Origin: Sphingomonas immobilis
GTDB taxonomy: Bacteria; Pseudomonadota; Alphaproteobacteria; Sphingomonadales; Sphingomonadaceae
Direction of reading: 5' to 3'
DNA length: 64,000 nucleotides
Assembly (NCBI RefSeq): GCF_030580995.1
Contig: NZ_JAUQSZ010000005.1
Location: forward strand, 186,001-250,000
The notes under the pieces are model-generated. The model worked only from the letters and a program-made list of their open reading frames with translations, was not told where the DNA came from and ran no database searches. A program made the position numbers and the translations under genes. The first letter of the stretch is position 1. Every line of letters starts with the position of its first letter. This document shows positions 56,060 through 64,000 of this stretch, piece after piece.

Positions 56060-56782
56060 ATGGCCTGGACGGACGAACGGATCGAAACGCTTCGGAAAAT
56101 GTGGGAAGACGGCCAGACCGCCAGCCAGATCGCGGAAGCGCTGGGGCAGGTCAGCCGCAACGCCGTGATCGGCAAGGCGCATCGCCTCGGCCTGCAGTCG
56201 CGCCCGTCGCCGGTGAAGCCCAACGATGCCGAGGCCAAGGCGAAGCCGGTCCCGGTGGCCGTCGAGCCCAAGCCCGCCGCCGCGGCTCCCCCGCCCCCGC
56301 CCGCCCCGAAAGTCGAGGCGGCTCCGCCCGCGCCGCCCAAGGTCGCGGCACCCGTGGTCGAGGACGAGCCCGAGGATATCGAGGACGAGATCGAAGAGGA
56401 TGACGGCGCAGATGAAGGTGGGGTCGTTCCGGCGCCGAAGCCGCAGCCGATCCTGCGCTCGATCGGGCCCGGCGGCTTCCTGCGTCAGGCGCCCGGCGAG
56501 CAGCAAGCGCCCAGCACGCCTGCCCCGCCGCGCCGCCTCGTCCCCGCCAAGCCGAGCGCCGACATGGCGGGCAAGACGACGCTGCTCGATCTCAGCGACA
56601 AGATCTGCAAATGGCCGCTCGGCCATCCCGGTGAGCCCGACTTCCATTTCTGCGGCAGGCCGGTGAATCCGGGCTTCCCCTATTGCGTCGATCATTGCGG
56701 CCACGCCTATCAGGCGCAGCTTCCCCGCCGTGACCGCCGCCCACCGCCGCCGCTGCCGTTCGGCGGCCCGCGCGTCCGTTAA
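56060..56782 (+). CDS. gcrA: GcrA cell-cycle regulator
   Basis: 240 residues. The N-terminus MAWTDERIETLRKMWEDGQT and ASQIAEALGQVSRNAVIGKA (DNA-binding three-helix domain) is diagnostic. A long Pro/Ala and Glu/Asp linker (residues 50-150) separates it from the C-terminal domain that holds sigma70, with cysteines in KICKWPLGHPGEPDFHFCGR and YCVDHCGH. In Caulobacter GcrA binds GANTC sites methylated by CcrM and activates cell-cycle promoters. Candidate target sites lie upstream of the MraZ-like gene in this window. A strong terminator follows. Confidence 0.97.
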   Translation: MAWTDERIETLRKMWEDGQTASQIAEALGQVSRNAVIGKAHRLGLQSRPSPVKPNDAEAKAKPVPVAVEPKPAAAAPPPPPAPKVEAAPPAPPKVAAPVVEDEPEDIEDEIEEDDGADEGGVVPAPKPQPILRSIGPGGFLRQAPGEQQAPSTPAPPRRLVPAKPSADMAGKTTLLDLSDKICKWPLGHPGEPDFHFCGRPVNPGFPYCVDHCGHAYQAQLPRRDRRPPPPLPFGGPRVR

Positions 56783-56789
56783 CACGATA

Positions 56790-56818
56790 GGGCCCGGCAC
56801 GATGTGCCGGGCCCTTTC
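56790..56818 (+). terminator. Intrinsic terminator of gcrA
   Basis: GGGCCCGGCAC, loop GAT, GTGCCGGGCCC, then TTTCTC. Eleven perfect pairs between the converging gcrA and outer-membrane barrel genes. Confidence 0.88.
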
Positions 56819-56826
56819 TCGTTGCG

Positions 56827-57681
56827 TCAGAAGCGGAACTGCGCGGTCGCGCGCACGCTGTGCCAGCGAAACTTGTCGTCGCTGCGGCGGAAATCCGTCC
56901 CCGTCGTGTTGGGCGGGAGGATGAAGGGGTTGGTCGCAGGCGCCGTCCCCGCGCCGACGCGCACGCGGTAGTCGCCGTCCTGATACTGGTTATAGAGATA
57001 TTCGAGCCCGATCGAGAAGTGCTTCGAAATCTTCTGCTCGATGCCGCCACCGCCGACGAGACCCCACGCGCCGTTGTCACCGCGCGCGGTGAAGGAATTG
57101 GCGGCGTTGGTGGTGGTGAAGCTGGAATTGATACGGGCATAGGCACCGCCGCCGGTCGCGTAGAACAGCGTCTTGTCGAACGCATAGCCCGCGCGCAGGC
57201 GGAGGTTCGCGTTGAAATCGACCTTGCGGCTCATCACGTAATTGGCAGGCGTCGTGCTGAACGCGGAGACGCTGTCGCGGACCTGACTCTTGCCGAACTC
57301 GCCGAGCGCGCCGATCACGAAATGGCCGTACTGCTTGTCGAAGCCGACGCGCGCCGAATAGCTGATATTGTCCTTATCGTTGGTACATCCGGTCAGCCGG
57401 CCGGTGCTGGTCGCGGCACCGTTGCAGAAACCCGCGCCCGGCTGCGCGGCACTCGGCGCGAAAGCATTGGCGCCAGTCGCGGTCGCAACCGTGTCGCCGA
57501 AGGTGCCGTCAAGGTTGCGATCGAACAAAATAGTCGATCCGACATCATTGGGCTGCGCATCAAAGCCGATCGTGCCGCCGGCATAGAAACCGTCGAAATG
57601 TTTCTCGATTGTTTCTTGCGCCATCGCAGGGGTCGCAAAGACAAAGGCGGCGGTGGCTAAAAACAAAGATTGGATACGCAT
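56827..57681 (-). CDS. Outer-membrane beta-barrel protein
   Basis: 284 residues. Signal peptide (RIQSLFLATAAFVFATPAMA), opening strand FDGFYAGGTIGFDAQ, repeated amphipathic strands (YSARVGFDKQYGHFVIGALG, ANLRLRAGYAFDKTLFYATG) and terminal phenylalanine in WHSVRATAQFRF, the sorting signal for the BAM complex. This is an OmpA-barrel/porin-family (eight-stranded type) protein without a peptidoglycan-binding domain. The extended loop near residues 55-100 contains two cysteines. Confidence 0.85.
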   Translation of the reverse strand: MRIQSLFLATAAFVFATPAMAQETIEKHFDGFYAGGTIGFDAQPNDVGSTILFDRNLDGTFGDTVATATGANAFAPSAAQPGAGFCNGAATSTGRLTGCTNDKDNISYSARVGFDKQYGHFVIGALGEFGKSQVRDSVSAFSTTPANYVMSRKVDFNANLRLRAGYAFDKTLFYATGGGAYARINSSFTTTNAANSFTARGDNGAWGLVGGGGIEQKISKHFSIGLEYLYNQYQDGDYRVRVGAGTAPATNPFILPPNTTGTDFRRSDDKFRWHSVRATAQFRF

Positions 57682-57887
57682 AAAAACTCCCTGGCTGCTT
57701 CTTCAGCAGACCAGAGACGTTTGAACCGGATGTTTTGACGCACGGACGTGAAAATTTTGTCATGTTCGTGATGTTCTTGCCACGGAATACCCATTTTTGG
57801 GCACCGCGAAATCCGCTGCGCGCGCGGCCGCCAGGGCAAAACAAGATTGCGCTTGGCCGGGGGATTCCGCTGCTTCTATACCGGGCC

Positions 57888-59873
57888 ATGTCCGACGACG
57901 ATCTCTTCGCTTCGAGCCCCAAGACCACCAGCGACTACGACGCCTCCTCGATCGAGGTGTTGGAGGGGCTGGAGCCGGTCCGCCGCCGACCGGGCATGTA
58001 CATCGGCGGGACGGACGAGCGCGCGCTGCATCACCTCGCCGCCGAAGTGCTCGACAATTCGATGGATGAGGCGGTGGCGGGCCATGCCAACCGCATCGAG
58101 GTGACGCTGGAGGCGGGCAACCGGCTGACCATCGTCGACAACGGGCGCGGCATGCCGGTCGATCCGCACCCGAAGTTTCCGGGCAAGTCGGCGCTCGAGG
58201 TGATCCTGTCGATGCTCCATTCGGGCGGCAAGTTCGAGGGCAAGGCCTATGCGACCTCGGGCGGGCTGCACGGCGTCGGCATCAGCGTCGTCAACGCGCT
58301 GTCGAAAGACACGGTGATCGAGGTCGTGCGCAACAAGACGCTGTACCGCCAGTCGTTCTCGCGCGGGCAGACGCTCGGGCCGCTGGAAGCGTTGGGGCCG
58401 ATGCCGAACCGGCGCGGCACGTCGGTCACCTTCACGCCCGACGACGAGATCTTCGGGCCGGAGATGCACTTCAAGCCCGCGCGGCTCTACAAGCTGGCGC
58501 GTTCCAAGGCGTATCTGTTCGCGGGCGTCGAGATCCGCTGGAAATGCGATCCCGGCATCATCACCGACGATACGCCGGCGGAAGCGGTGTTCCAGTTCCC
58601 CGGCGGCCTCGCCGATCACCTGCGCGACCAGCTCGGCGGGCGCGAGTGTGCGACGGCGGATTTCTTTTCCGGGCGGCAGGATTTTCCCGGCGAGAACCAG
58701 GGCCGTGTCGAATGGGCGGTGGCCTGGCCGTTGTGGAGCGACGGCAGCTACAGCTGGTATTGCAACACCATTCCGACCCCCGACGGCGGCACGCATGAGG
58801 CCGGCCTGCGAACCGCATTGGTGAAGGGCGTGCGCGCCTTCGGCGAGCTGGTCGGGCAGAAAAAAGCCAAGGACATCACGTCCGAGGACGTGATGACGGG
58901 CAGCGAGCTGATGCTGTCGGTCTTCATCCGCGAGCCGCAGTTCCAGAGCCAGACCAAGGACCGCCTCACCTCGCCCGAGGCGGCGACCCTGGTCGAACGC
59001 GCCGTGCGCGATCATGTCGACCATTTCCTTTCGGACAATATGGAGCGCGGCAAGGCGCTGCTCGGCTATATCCTCGAGCGGATGGACGAACGCCTGCGCC
59101 GCAAGGCCGAGCGCGAGGTCAAGCGCAAGACCGCGACCAGCGCGCGGAAGCTGCGCCTGCCCGGCAAGCTGACTGATTGCGCGGCGGACAGCCCCGAGGG
59201 CACCGAGATTTTCATCGTCGAGGGTGATTCCGCCGGCGGCTCCGCCAAGCAGGCGCGCGACCGCAAGACGCAGGCGATCCTGCCCATCCGCGGCAAGATC
59301 CTCAACGTCGCCTCCGCCACGTCCGCGAAGATCCTCGCCAATCAGGAAATCGCCGATCTGGTTCAGGCGCTCGGCTGCGGCACGCGCAAGGACTGCCTGC
59401 CCGACAATCTCCGCTACGAACGCATCGTCATCATGACCGACGCCGACGTCGACGGCGCGCACATCGCGACTTTGCTGATGACGTTCTTCTTCCAGGAGAT
59501 GCCGGAACTGGTGCGGCGCGGGCACCTCTATCTCGCGCAGCCGCCGCTCTACCGGCTGACGGCGGGCACCAGGAGCCTCTACGCGATGGACGATGCGGCC
59601 CGCGCGCGGATCGAGGCGAAGGAGTTCAAGGGCAAGAAGGTCGACGTCGCGCGCTTCAAGGGGCTCGGGGAGATGAACCCGATGCAGCTGCGCGAGACGA
59701 CGATGGACCCCAAGACGCGCCAGATGCTGCGCATCACGCTGCCGCAAGAATATGAGGAGCGCGCGGGCGTTAAGGATCTCGTCGACCGGCTGATGGGCAC
59801 CAACCCGGCCCACCGCTTCGCCTTCATCCAGGAAAATGCCGCGCGCATGGACGAAGCCGCGATCGACGCCTGA
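57888..59873 (+). CDS. parE: DNA topoisomerase IV subunit B
   Basis: 661 residues from the ATG of SDDDLFASSPKTTSDYDASS. GHKL ATPase motifs: AEVLDNSMDEAVAGHANRI, IVDNGRGMPVDPHP, TSGGLHGVGISVVNALS. TOPRIM motifs: FIVEGDSAGGSAKQARDRKT and MTDADVDGAHIATLL, with QxxxILPIRGKILNV. The sequence follows ParE rather than GyrB (RRRPGMYIGGTDERALHHLA). It decatenates sister chromosomes with ParC. Confidence 0.95.
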   Translation: MSDDDLFASSPKTTSDYDASSIEVLEGLEPVRRRPGMYIGGTDERALHHLAAEVLDNSMDEAVAGHANRIEVTLEAGNRLTIVDNGRGMPVDPHPKFPGKSALEVILSMLHSGGKFEGKAYATSGGLHGVGISVVNALSKDTVIEVVRNKTLYRQSFSRGQTLGPLEALGPMPNRRGTSVTFTPDDEIFGPEMHFKPARLYKLARSKAYLFAGVEIRWKCDPGIITDDTPAEAVFQFPGGLADHLRDQLGGRECATADFFSGRQDFPGENQGRVEWAVAWPLWSDGSYSWYCNTIPTPDGGTHEAGLRTALVKGVRAFGELVGQKKAKDITSEDVMTGSELMLSVFIREPQFQSQTKDRLTSPEAATLVERAVRDHVDHFLSDNMERGKALLGYILERMDERLRRKAEREVKRKTATSARKLRLPGKLTDCAADSPEGTEIFIVEGDSAGGSAKQARDRKTQAILPIRGKILNVASATSAKILANQEIADLVQALGCGTRKDCLPDNLRYERIVIMTDADVDGAHIATLLMTFFFQEMPELVRRGHLYLAQPPLYRLTAGTRSLYAMDDAARARIEAKEFKGKKVDVARFKGLGEMNPMQLRETTMDPKTRQMLRITLPQEYEERAGVKDLVDRLMGTNPAHRFAFIQENAARMDEAAIDA

Positions 59874-59905
59874 CAAGCCCCTCTCCGCGTGGCAAGAATG
59901 CGCGC

Positions 59906-61462
59906 ATGACGGGGGAAGATCGCATCGATCTGGCGCATCAGGCGCCGTTCGCGCTCGGTGCGCTGTCCGTCCTGCCGCCGACGCGCGAGGTCGTGCTGGG
60001 GACCACGCGCGAGGTGCTGGAGCCGCGGGTGATGCAGGTGCTGGTCGCGCTGGCGCGGGCGGACGGCGCGATCCTGTCGCGCGACGATCTCGGCCGCATG
60101 TGCTGGGAAAACCGCGTGGTCGGCGAGGATTCGATCAACCGCGTGATGTCGCGCCTGCGGCGCGTGGCGGAAGGGATCGGCAAAGGCAGCTTCCACGTCG
60201 AGACCGTCACCAAGGTCGGCTACCGCCTGATCCGTGAGGGCGGCGCGGTGCCCGTCGAGGCGGCCGTGGTGGGGTCCACCCCCGCCCCTGCTTCAAGTAT
60301 CAACCGGCGTGGCCTGATCGCCGGCGGCCTCGCGGCGGGCGGCGTGCTGGCGGCGGGCGGCGGCACTGCCTGGTGGCTCAGCCGCCACAAGGCCGATCCG
60401 GCGGTCGCGACGCTGCTCCAGCAGGGCGGCGTTCAGATGATGCAGGCGAGCCCCGAAGGCGTCTCGCAAGCGATCGGCCTGTTTCGCCGCGCAACCCAGA
60501 TCGATCCCGATTATGCCGACGCCTGGGGCATGCTCGCCAGCGCTTACTCGAACGCCGCGCACGGCCGCGCCGCCAGTCAGGTGCGCGAATTGCGCGACCG
60601 CACCCGCTCCGCCGCCGCCCGCGCGCTCGCGCTCGATCCGGCGAACCCCTATGCCAAACTCGCGCTCAGCGGACTGATGTCGCGAAGCGGCGGCTGGACG
60701 GGCGCGGAAAAGATCATGCGCGACGGGCTGGCGGCCCGGCCCGGCGACATCGGCATGTCGGTATCGCTGGGCTTCCTGCTCGCGTCCGTCGGCCGCAACC
60801 GCGAGGCCGCAGCGCTGCTCGACGGGTTGATGGCGCGAATACCGCCTGCGCCGGGCCCGCTGTTCATGCGCGCGCAATGCCTGTGGGCGGCCGATCGACT
60901 GGAGGATGCCGACCGCGCGATCGCCGAGATGTACGCGCTGTTCCCGATGCATTTCGCGGTGTGGTTCACGCGCTTCTACTATCTCACCTACGCCGGGCAC
61001 CCGGACGAGGCGCTGGCGATGGCGAACGATGTCGGATCACGGCCGCCGGGCATCCCGGACGACAATTTCAACCAGGTGATCGCCTGCGCCCGCGCCGTGC
61101 AGAGCCGCTCCGCCGCCGATATCGACGCCGCGCTCGCCATCGTCGTGCCGGCGGCGCGCGCGGCGGCGGGCGCGTGCGAGAACGTGGTCGCCTTCGCCGC
61201 CTTCGTCGGCCGACCCGACATCGCCTTCATGCTGTGCGACGCCTATTATTTCGGCCGCGGGTTCGAGATCGGCGACGTGCGCTTTACGCGCCAGCAGGGC
61301 ACCTACACGCGGCGCGGCGACCGCAATTCCCGCTTTCTCTTCGGTCCCGCTGCAGCGCCTTTGCGGAAGGACGCGCGCTTCGCGGCGCTGGTCGGGGAGA
61401 TCGGCCTCGACAAGTATTGGCGCGATGCCGGGGTGCAGCCGGACTACCGCCGCACCGCGTGA
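59906..61462 (+). CDS. Membrane-anchored winged-helix regulator with TPR sensor domain
   Basis: 518 residues. Residues 10-112 form an OmpR/CadC-type winged helix (LEPRVMQVLVALARADGAIL, NRVMSRLRRVAEGIGKG, ETVTKVGYRLI). A membrane segment lies near 135-158 (GLIAGGLAAGGVLAAGGGTA), and the C-terminal 350 residues contain TPR-like repeats (AIGLFRRATQIDPDYADAWG, ADRLEDADRAIAEMYALFP). The topology predicts a cytoplasmic DNA-binding and a periplasmic sensing part, as in CadC-like one-component regulators. The signal and targets are unknown. Confidence 0.82.
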   Translation: MTGEDRIDLAHQAPFALGALSVLPPTREVVLGTTREVLEPRVMQVLVALARADGAILSRDDLGRMCWENRVVGEDSINRVMSRLRRVAEGIGKGSFHVETVTKVGYRLIREGGAVPVEAAVVGSTPAPASSINRRGLIAGGLAAGGVLAAGGGTAWWLSRHKADPAVATLLQQGGVQMMQASPEGVSQAIGLFRRATQIDPDYADAWGMLASAYSNAAHGRAASQVRELRDRTRSAAARALALDPANPYAKLALSGLMSRSGGWTGAEKIMRDGLAARPGDIGMSVSLGFLLASVGRNREAAALLDGLMARIPPAPGPLFMRAQCLWAADRLEDADRAIAEMYALFPMHFAVWFTRFYYLTYAGHPDEALAMANDVGSRPPGIPDDNFNQVIACARAVQSRSAADIDAALAIVVPAARAAAGACENVVAFAAFVGRPDIAFMLCDAYYFGRGFEIGDVRFTRQQGTYTRRGDRNSRFLFGPAAAPLRKDARFAALVGEIGLDKYWRDAGVQPDYRRTA

Positions 61463-61521
61463 GCAAGTGCGGTAAGCCTTTGGTCGTAAGCATTAACCCT
61501 ATCGCAAAATCCCGTAAGCGT

Positions 61522-61569
61522 GAATCTCCCTAGGGTGTTTGTACGAAATTTCCCCGAATCATTAACCAT
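61522..61569 (+). promoter_or_regulatory. Two GANTC sites and a CtrA-type TTAACCAT box upstream of the MraZ-like gene
   Basis: GAATC at 61522-61526 and 61556-61560 are CcrM methylation sites; TTAACCAT at 61562-61569 equals a Caulobacter CtrA recognition sequence; a related CATTAACCCT lies at 61490. All fall within the 141-base gap before the gene. Motifs are seen; regulation by GcrA/CtrA is inferred. Confidence 0.45.
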
Positions 61570-61603
61570 GATGAAAGGATGACGTCAGCACGGGGGAAGC
61601 CCA

Positions 61604-62188
61604 ATGAGTCGTCCATTCATCGGAAGTTCTATTTGCGAAATCAGCCGCAATGGCGATCTTTCGCTTTCCGATAGTTTTTGTATCGCGATCACTTCGCGTG
61701 ATGCCAAAGAAAATCTCTACGTCGGCCTGCACGATTACATGAATTGCCTGGTCGTGTACGATGACGTCCTGCTCAACGACCGGCTCGACCGGCACGAGCG
61801 CCGCCGCGTTGCCGAGGGCGGCACCGCCCCGGCCGAGCAGCTCGACCGGCTCCGCAGCAATTTCGGCTTCGCCTCGGCTACCAAGCTCGACGGCAAGGGC
61901 CGCATCGCCATCGCCCCCTGGCTCCATGAGCGCGGCGGCGAGGCCCACCGCGCGCTCGTCGTCGGCATGGGCCACTCCATCGAGATCTGGGATCTCGACC
62001 ATGTTCTCGCGCACGGCAGCCGTGACCTGCGCAACCTCGCCATCCGCCATCTCGAAATCATCACTGCCAAGTCGGCCAACAACAAGGGGGACCAATATGT
62101 CTTTTCTCTGCAATCTGTTCGGACATCGGGCCTCGACCACGACGCTGGAAAATCAGGGCTTCCTGTTCACCCGCTGCACACGCTGTAA
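61604..62188 (+). CDS. MraZ-like (AbrB-fold) protein outside a division cluster
   Basis: 194 residues starting after GGGGGAAGCCCA. The half from residue 88 has the MraZ second repeat: FASATKLDGKGRIAIAPWLH then ALVVGMGHSIEIWDLDHVLA, with the conserved D-x-K-G-R. The first half (ISRNGDLSLSDSFCIAIT, YVGLHDYMNCLVVYDDVLLN) is a degenerate copy in which DxKGR is replaced by NGDLS. MraZ represses the division/cell-wall (dcw) cluster; here no dcw gene is adjacent. The last 30 codons overlap the next gene in another frame. Confidence 0.72.
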   Translation: MSRPFIGSSICEISRNGDLSLSDSFCIAITSRDAKENLYVGLHDYMNCLVVYDDVLLNDRLDRHERRRVAEGGTAPAEQLDRLRSNFGFASATKLDGKGRIAIAPWLHERGGEAHRALVVGMGHSIEIWDLDHVLAHGSRDLRNLAIRHLEIITAKSANNKGDQYVFSLQSVRTSGLDHDAGKSGLPVHPLHTL

Positions 62189-62561
62189 CCACGACATGCT
62201 GCGGACCGTCGGGTCCGAGACGACGTGGCGCTCGGTGCCGGCCGGTTTCCGCATCGATTGGGGCAAGGTCGACATGCGCAGCTTTCAGGATCCGTCGTGG
62301 ATCGTGCGGAAATGGCGCGCGGTGACGGCGATGTTCACCACGCTCGATCTGCTGGTCTCGTCGCTCTGGTGGACCGTGGTGGACGTCATCAACGCCGTCC
62401 GCTGCACGATCAAGGATGCCTATGCGGCCGCGCGCCGGCGTCCTCAGGCACCCGATCCGCTGTGGAGCCTGCCGCCCGCTGGCATGAACCGTCACGCGGC
62501 GGCGATGGCGGCGGTCGCCAACGACTTCGGCTACGCCCGCAAGCCGCGGCTCGCCGCCTGA
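62097..62561 (+). CDS. Hypothetical protein with N-terminal zinc-ribbon-like motif
   Basis: 154 residues. AAGGGGG is seven bases before the ATG. The N-terminus MSFLCNLFGHRASTTTLENQ and FTRCTRCNHDMLR hold Cys/His pairs (C5, H10, C-x2-C-x-H) that could bind one zinc. A hydrophobic segment (TAMFTTLDLLVSSLWWTVVD) may bind the membrane. The C-terminus is basic. No family is recognised. It begins inside the MraZ-like gene and ends at a large terminator, so the two genes form a short operon. Confidence 0.65.
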   Translation: MSFLCNLFGHRASTTTLENQGFLFTRCTRCNHDMLRTVGSETTWRSVPAGFRIDWGKVDMRSFQDPSWIVRKWRAVTAMFTTLDLLVSSLWWTVVDVINAVRCTIKDAYAAARRRPQAPDPLWSLPPAGMNRHAAAMAAVANDFGYARKPRLAA

Positions 62562-62586
62562 TTTCGCGTTCCGGCGTCAGGCCGGA

Positions 62587-62656
62587 CCGGCGCTCCGTTA
62601 CCCCGCCCCTTGGGTCGCATTCTAGGGCGGGACGCGAGCGGAGCGCCGGCTTTTTT
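62587..62656 (+). terminator. Long two-tier terminator
   Basis: Outer stem CCGGCGCTCCG with CGGAGCGCCGG, inner stem CCCGCCC with GGGCGGG, then six T that reach the stop of the converging AIM24 gene. It ends the MraZ-like operon. Confidence 0.88.
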
Positions 62657-63499
62657 CTACCGATTACCGCCGATGATATCGCCGAGCCCGCCGAGCAGCG
62701 ATCCCTCGCCGCGATTCTGCCCGCCCGTCGGGCCAGCCACCGCGATCACCCGCCCGGCAAGCCGCGCGAACGGCAGCGACTGGATCCACACCTTGCCCGG
62801 CCCGGTCAGCCGCGCGAAGAACACGCCCTCGCCGCCGAAGATCATGCTCTTCACGCCGCGCACCATCTCCAGATCGAAATCCACCGTCGAGGTGAAGGCC
62901 GCGACGCAGCCGGTATCGACATGGAGTTGCTCGCCGGGGCCGAGCTCGCGCTCGATCACCGTGCCGCCCATCTGCACGAACACCCAGCCGTCGCCGTCCA
63001 GCTTCTGCATGATGAAGCCCTCACCGCCGAACAGCCCGGTCATCACGCGCCGCTGGAAAGCGATGCCGATCGACACGCCCTTGGCGGCGGCGAGGAACGC
63101 GTCCTTCTGGCAGATCAGGGTGCCGCCGACGTCGCTCAGCTTGATCGGCAGGATCGCGCCCGGCGTCGGCGCGCCGAACGCGACGCGCGCCTTGCCCGAT
63201 CCGTTGTGCGTGAAGACGGTGGTGAACAGGCTCTCGCCGGTCACCAGCCGTTTGCCCGCGCCGAGCAGCGCGCCCATGAAGCCCTGCCCCTGATTGGCCG
63301 AACCGTCGCCGAACACCGTCGTCATGCCGATGCTCGCGTCTTTCCAGACGAAGGCGCCGGCTTCCGCCACCGCGCTCTCGCCGGGGTCGAGTTCGATCTC
63401 GACGAACTGGAGCTCCTGCCCCTTGATCTCGAAGTCGATGTCGTCGGAGACGCCCGACTGGCGGCGATGTTCGTACGTCTGGTCCCACGGTCCCGGCAC
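62657..63499 (-). CDS. AIM24/TIGR00266 family protein
   Basis: 280 residues from GTG, with AGGAGG seven bases upstream. Beta-rich with repeated Gly motifs: DIDFEIKGQELQFVEIELDP, ESAVAEAGAFVWKDASIGM, GEQLHVDTGCVAAFTSTVDF and a Gly-rich end GSLLGGLGDIIGGNR. This is the AIM24 (TIGR00266) family of jelly-roll proteins of unclear function, related to mitochondrial AIM24. No active site is evident. Confidence 0.9.
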   Translation of the reverse strand: MPGPWDQTYEHRRQSGVSDDIDFEIKGQELQFVEIELDPGESAVAEAGAFVWKDASIGMTTVFGDGSANQGQGFMGALLGAGKRLVTGESLFTTVFTHNGSGKARVAFGAPTPGAILPIKLSDVGGTLICQKDAFLAAAKGVSIGIAFQRRVMTGLFGGEGFIMQKLDGDGWVFVQMGGTVIERELGPGEQLHVDTGCVAAFTSTVDFDLEMVRGVKSMIFGGEGVFFARLTGPGKVWIQSLPFARLAGRVIAVAGPTGGQNRGEGSLLGGLGDIIGGNR

Positions 63500-63578
63500 T
63501 GACTGTCCTCCTATAGGTGGTGTAGCCTTATAATACGCATCACACGGGGCGGAAGATTGGATCGATGCGACGTACCCC

Positions 63579-64000
63579 TCAAAGCGCCGCCAGCACCGCG
63601 TCTCCCATCGCCGCCGTCGTCATCGTCCCGCCCAGATCGGCCGTGCGCGCGCCGCCTTTCAGCGCAGCGGACACCGCCGCCTCGACCCGCGCCGCTTCGT
63701 CGTGGAGGTCGAGCGAGTGGCGCAGCAGCATCGCCGCCGACAGGATCGTCGCGCACGGGTTGGCCTTGCCCTGCCCGGCAATATCGGGCGCGGAGCCGTG
63801 GATCGGTTCGTACAAGCCGTTGTCGCCGCTCCACGCGCGCAGCGACGCGCTCGGCAGCATCCCGATCGAGCCCGCGCACATGCTCGCCTGATCGGAAAGG
63901 ATGTCGCCGAACAGATTGCCCGTCACGATCACGTCGAACTGGCCGGGGTTGCGCACGAGCTGCATCGCCGCGTTGTCGACATACATGTGCGTCAGCGCGA
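63579..64000 (-). CDS. leuB: 3-Isopropylmalate dehydrogenase, C-terminal part
   Basis: The gene runs off the window; 140 codons at its 3' end are present. The translation [60 protein letters not shown] and [12 protein letters not shown] contains the metal-binding aspartates (DILSD) and NAD-binding GSAPD of LeuB. It oxidises 3-isopropylmalate in leucine synthesis. The stop is 79 bases from the AIM24 start on the same strand. Confidence 0.96.
   Translation of the reverse strand, partial: ALTHMYVDNAAMQLVRNPGQFDVIVTGNLFGDILSDQASMCAGSIGMLPSASLRAWSGDNGLYEPIHGSAPDIAGQGKANPCATILSAAMLLRHSLDLHDEAARVEAAVSAALKGGARTADLGGTMTTAAMGDAVLAAL

Overview
The window is a dense, high-GC chromosomal segment of an alphaproteobacterium in the order Sphingomonadales, most likely Sphingomonas or a close relative. 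The pointers are a GcrA cell-cycle regulator, a DUF1013/TrcR regulator, a UrcA family protein, a DUF1192 protein, a DUF3617-like protein, and the palindromic intergenic repeats seen throughout. The taxonomic call rests on family knowledge, not on a search. Almost every gene is housekeeping. I see no prophage, CRISPR array, rRNA or tRNA gene.

Layout. 1-1.1 kb: the end of a TonB-like protein, then a possible peptidoglycan-amidase effector (BPSL0067 family) with a periplasmic partner (STY0301 family). 1.2-7 kb: trcR, a glycosyltransferase/metallophosphoesterase operon, a glutathione transferase, two duplicated small membrane proteins and a quinone oxidoreductase. 7-16 kb: clpA, a UrcA protein, a 7TM diguanylate cyclase, an M28 peptidase, a lipase and chorismate mutase. 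16-24 kb: long-chain polyprenyl diphosphate synthase, methylcrotonyl-CoA carboxylase mccB and mccA split by a GIY-YIG cassette, and pyruvate phosphate dikinase. 24-34 kb: glyS and glyQ, two TraB/GumN proteins, rplY (ctc), pth, a 2OG oxygenase-like protein, a Crp/Fnr regulator and ychF. 34-39 kb: lipoproteins, a His/Met-rich outer-membrane pair and a phosphodiesterase, followed by a repeat-rich gap. 39-47 kb: apt, the cytochrome bc1 operon petABC, trmL, hemF, GNAT, two membrane paralogues and lipB. 47-55 kb: small secreted proteins, queC-queE, a dienelactone hydrolase, hslO, argF and argD. 55-64 kb: ABC permease, gcrA, an outer-membrane barrel, parE, a membrane winged-helix/TPR regulator, a MraZ-like protein with a zinc-ribbon neighbour, an AIM24 protein and the end of leuB.

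The most unusual content is in the repeats and the RNA-level signals. A 390-bp unit consists of a GIY-YIG nuclease gene bounded by 39-bp inverted palindromic repeats and sits between mccB and mccA. Paired palindromes lie between co-directional genes and, in two places, inside the glyS reading frame. A mosaic repeat built from tandem heptamers is shared by three intergenic sites. A separate GC-rich repeat starts exactly at the stop codons of ychF and apt. A nested stem-loop RNA candidate follows the DUF3617-like gene. Terminator-like hairpins sit directly in front of the ribosome binding sites of argD and trcR. A MraZ-like regulator outside any division cluster carries a CtrA-type box and two GANTC sites upstream.
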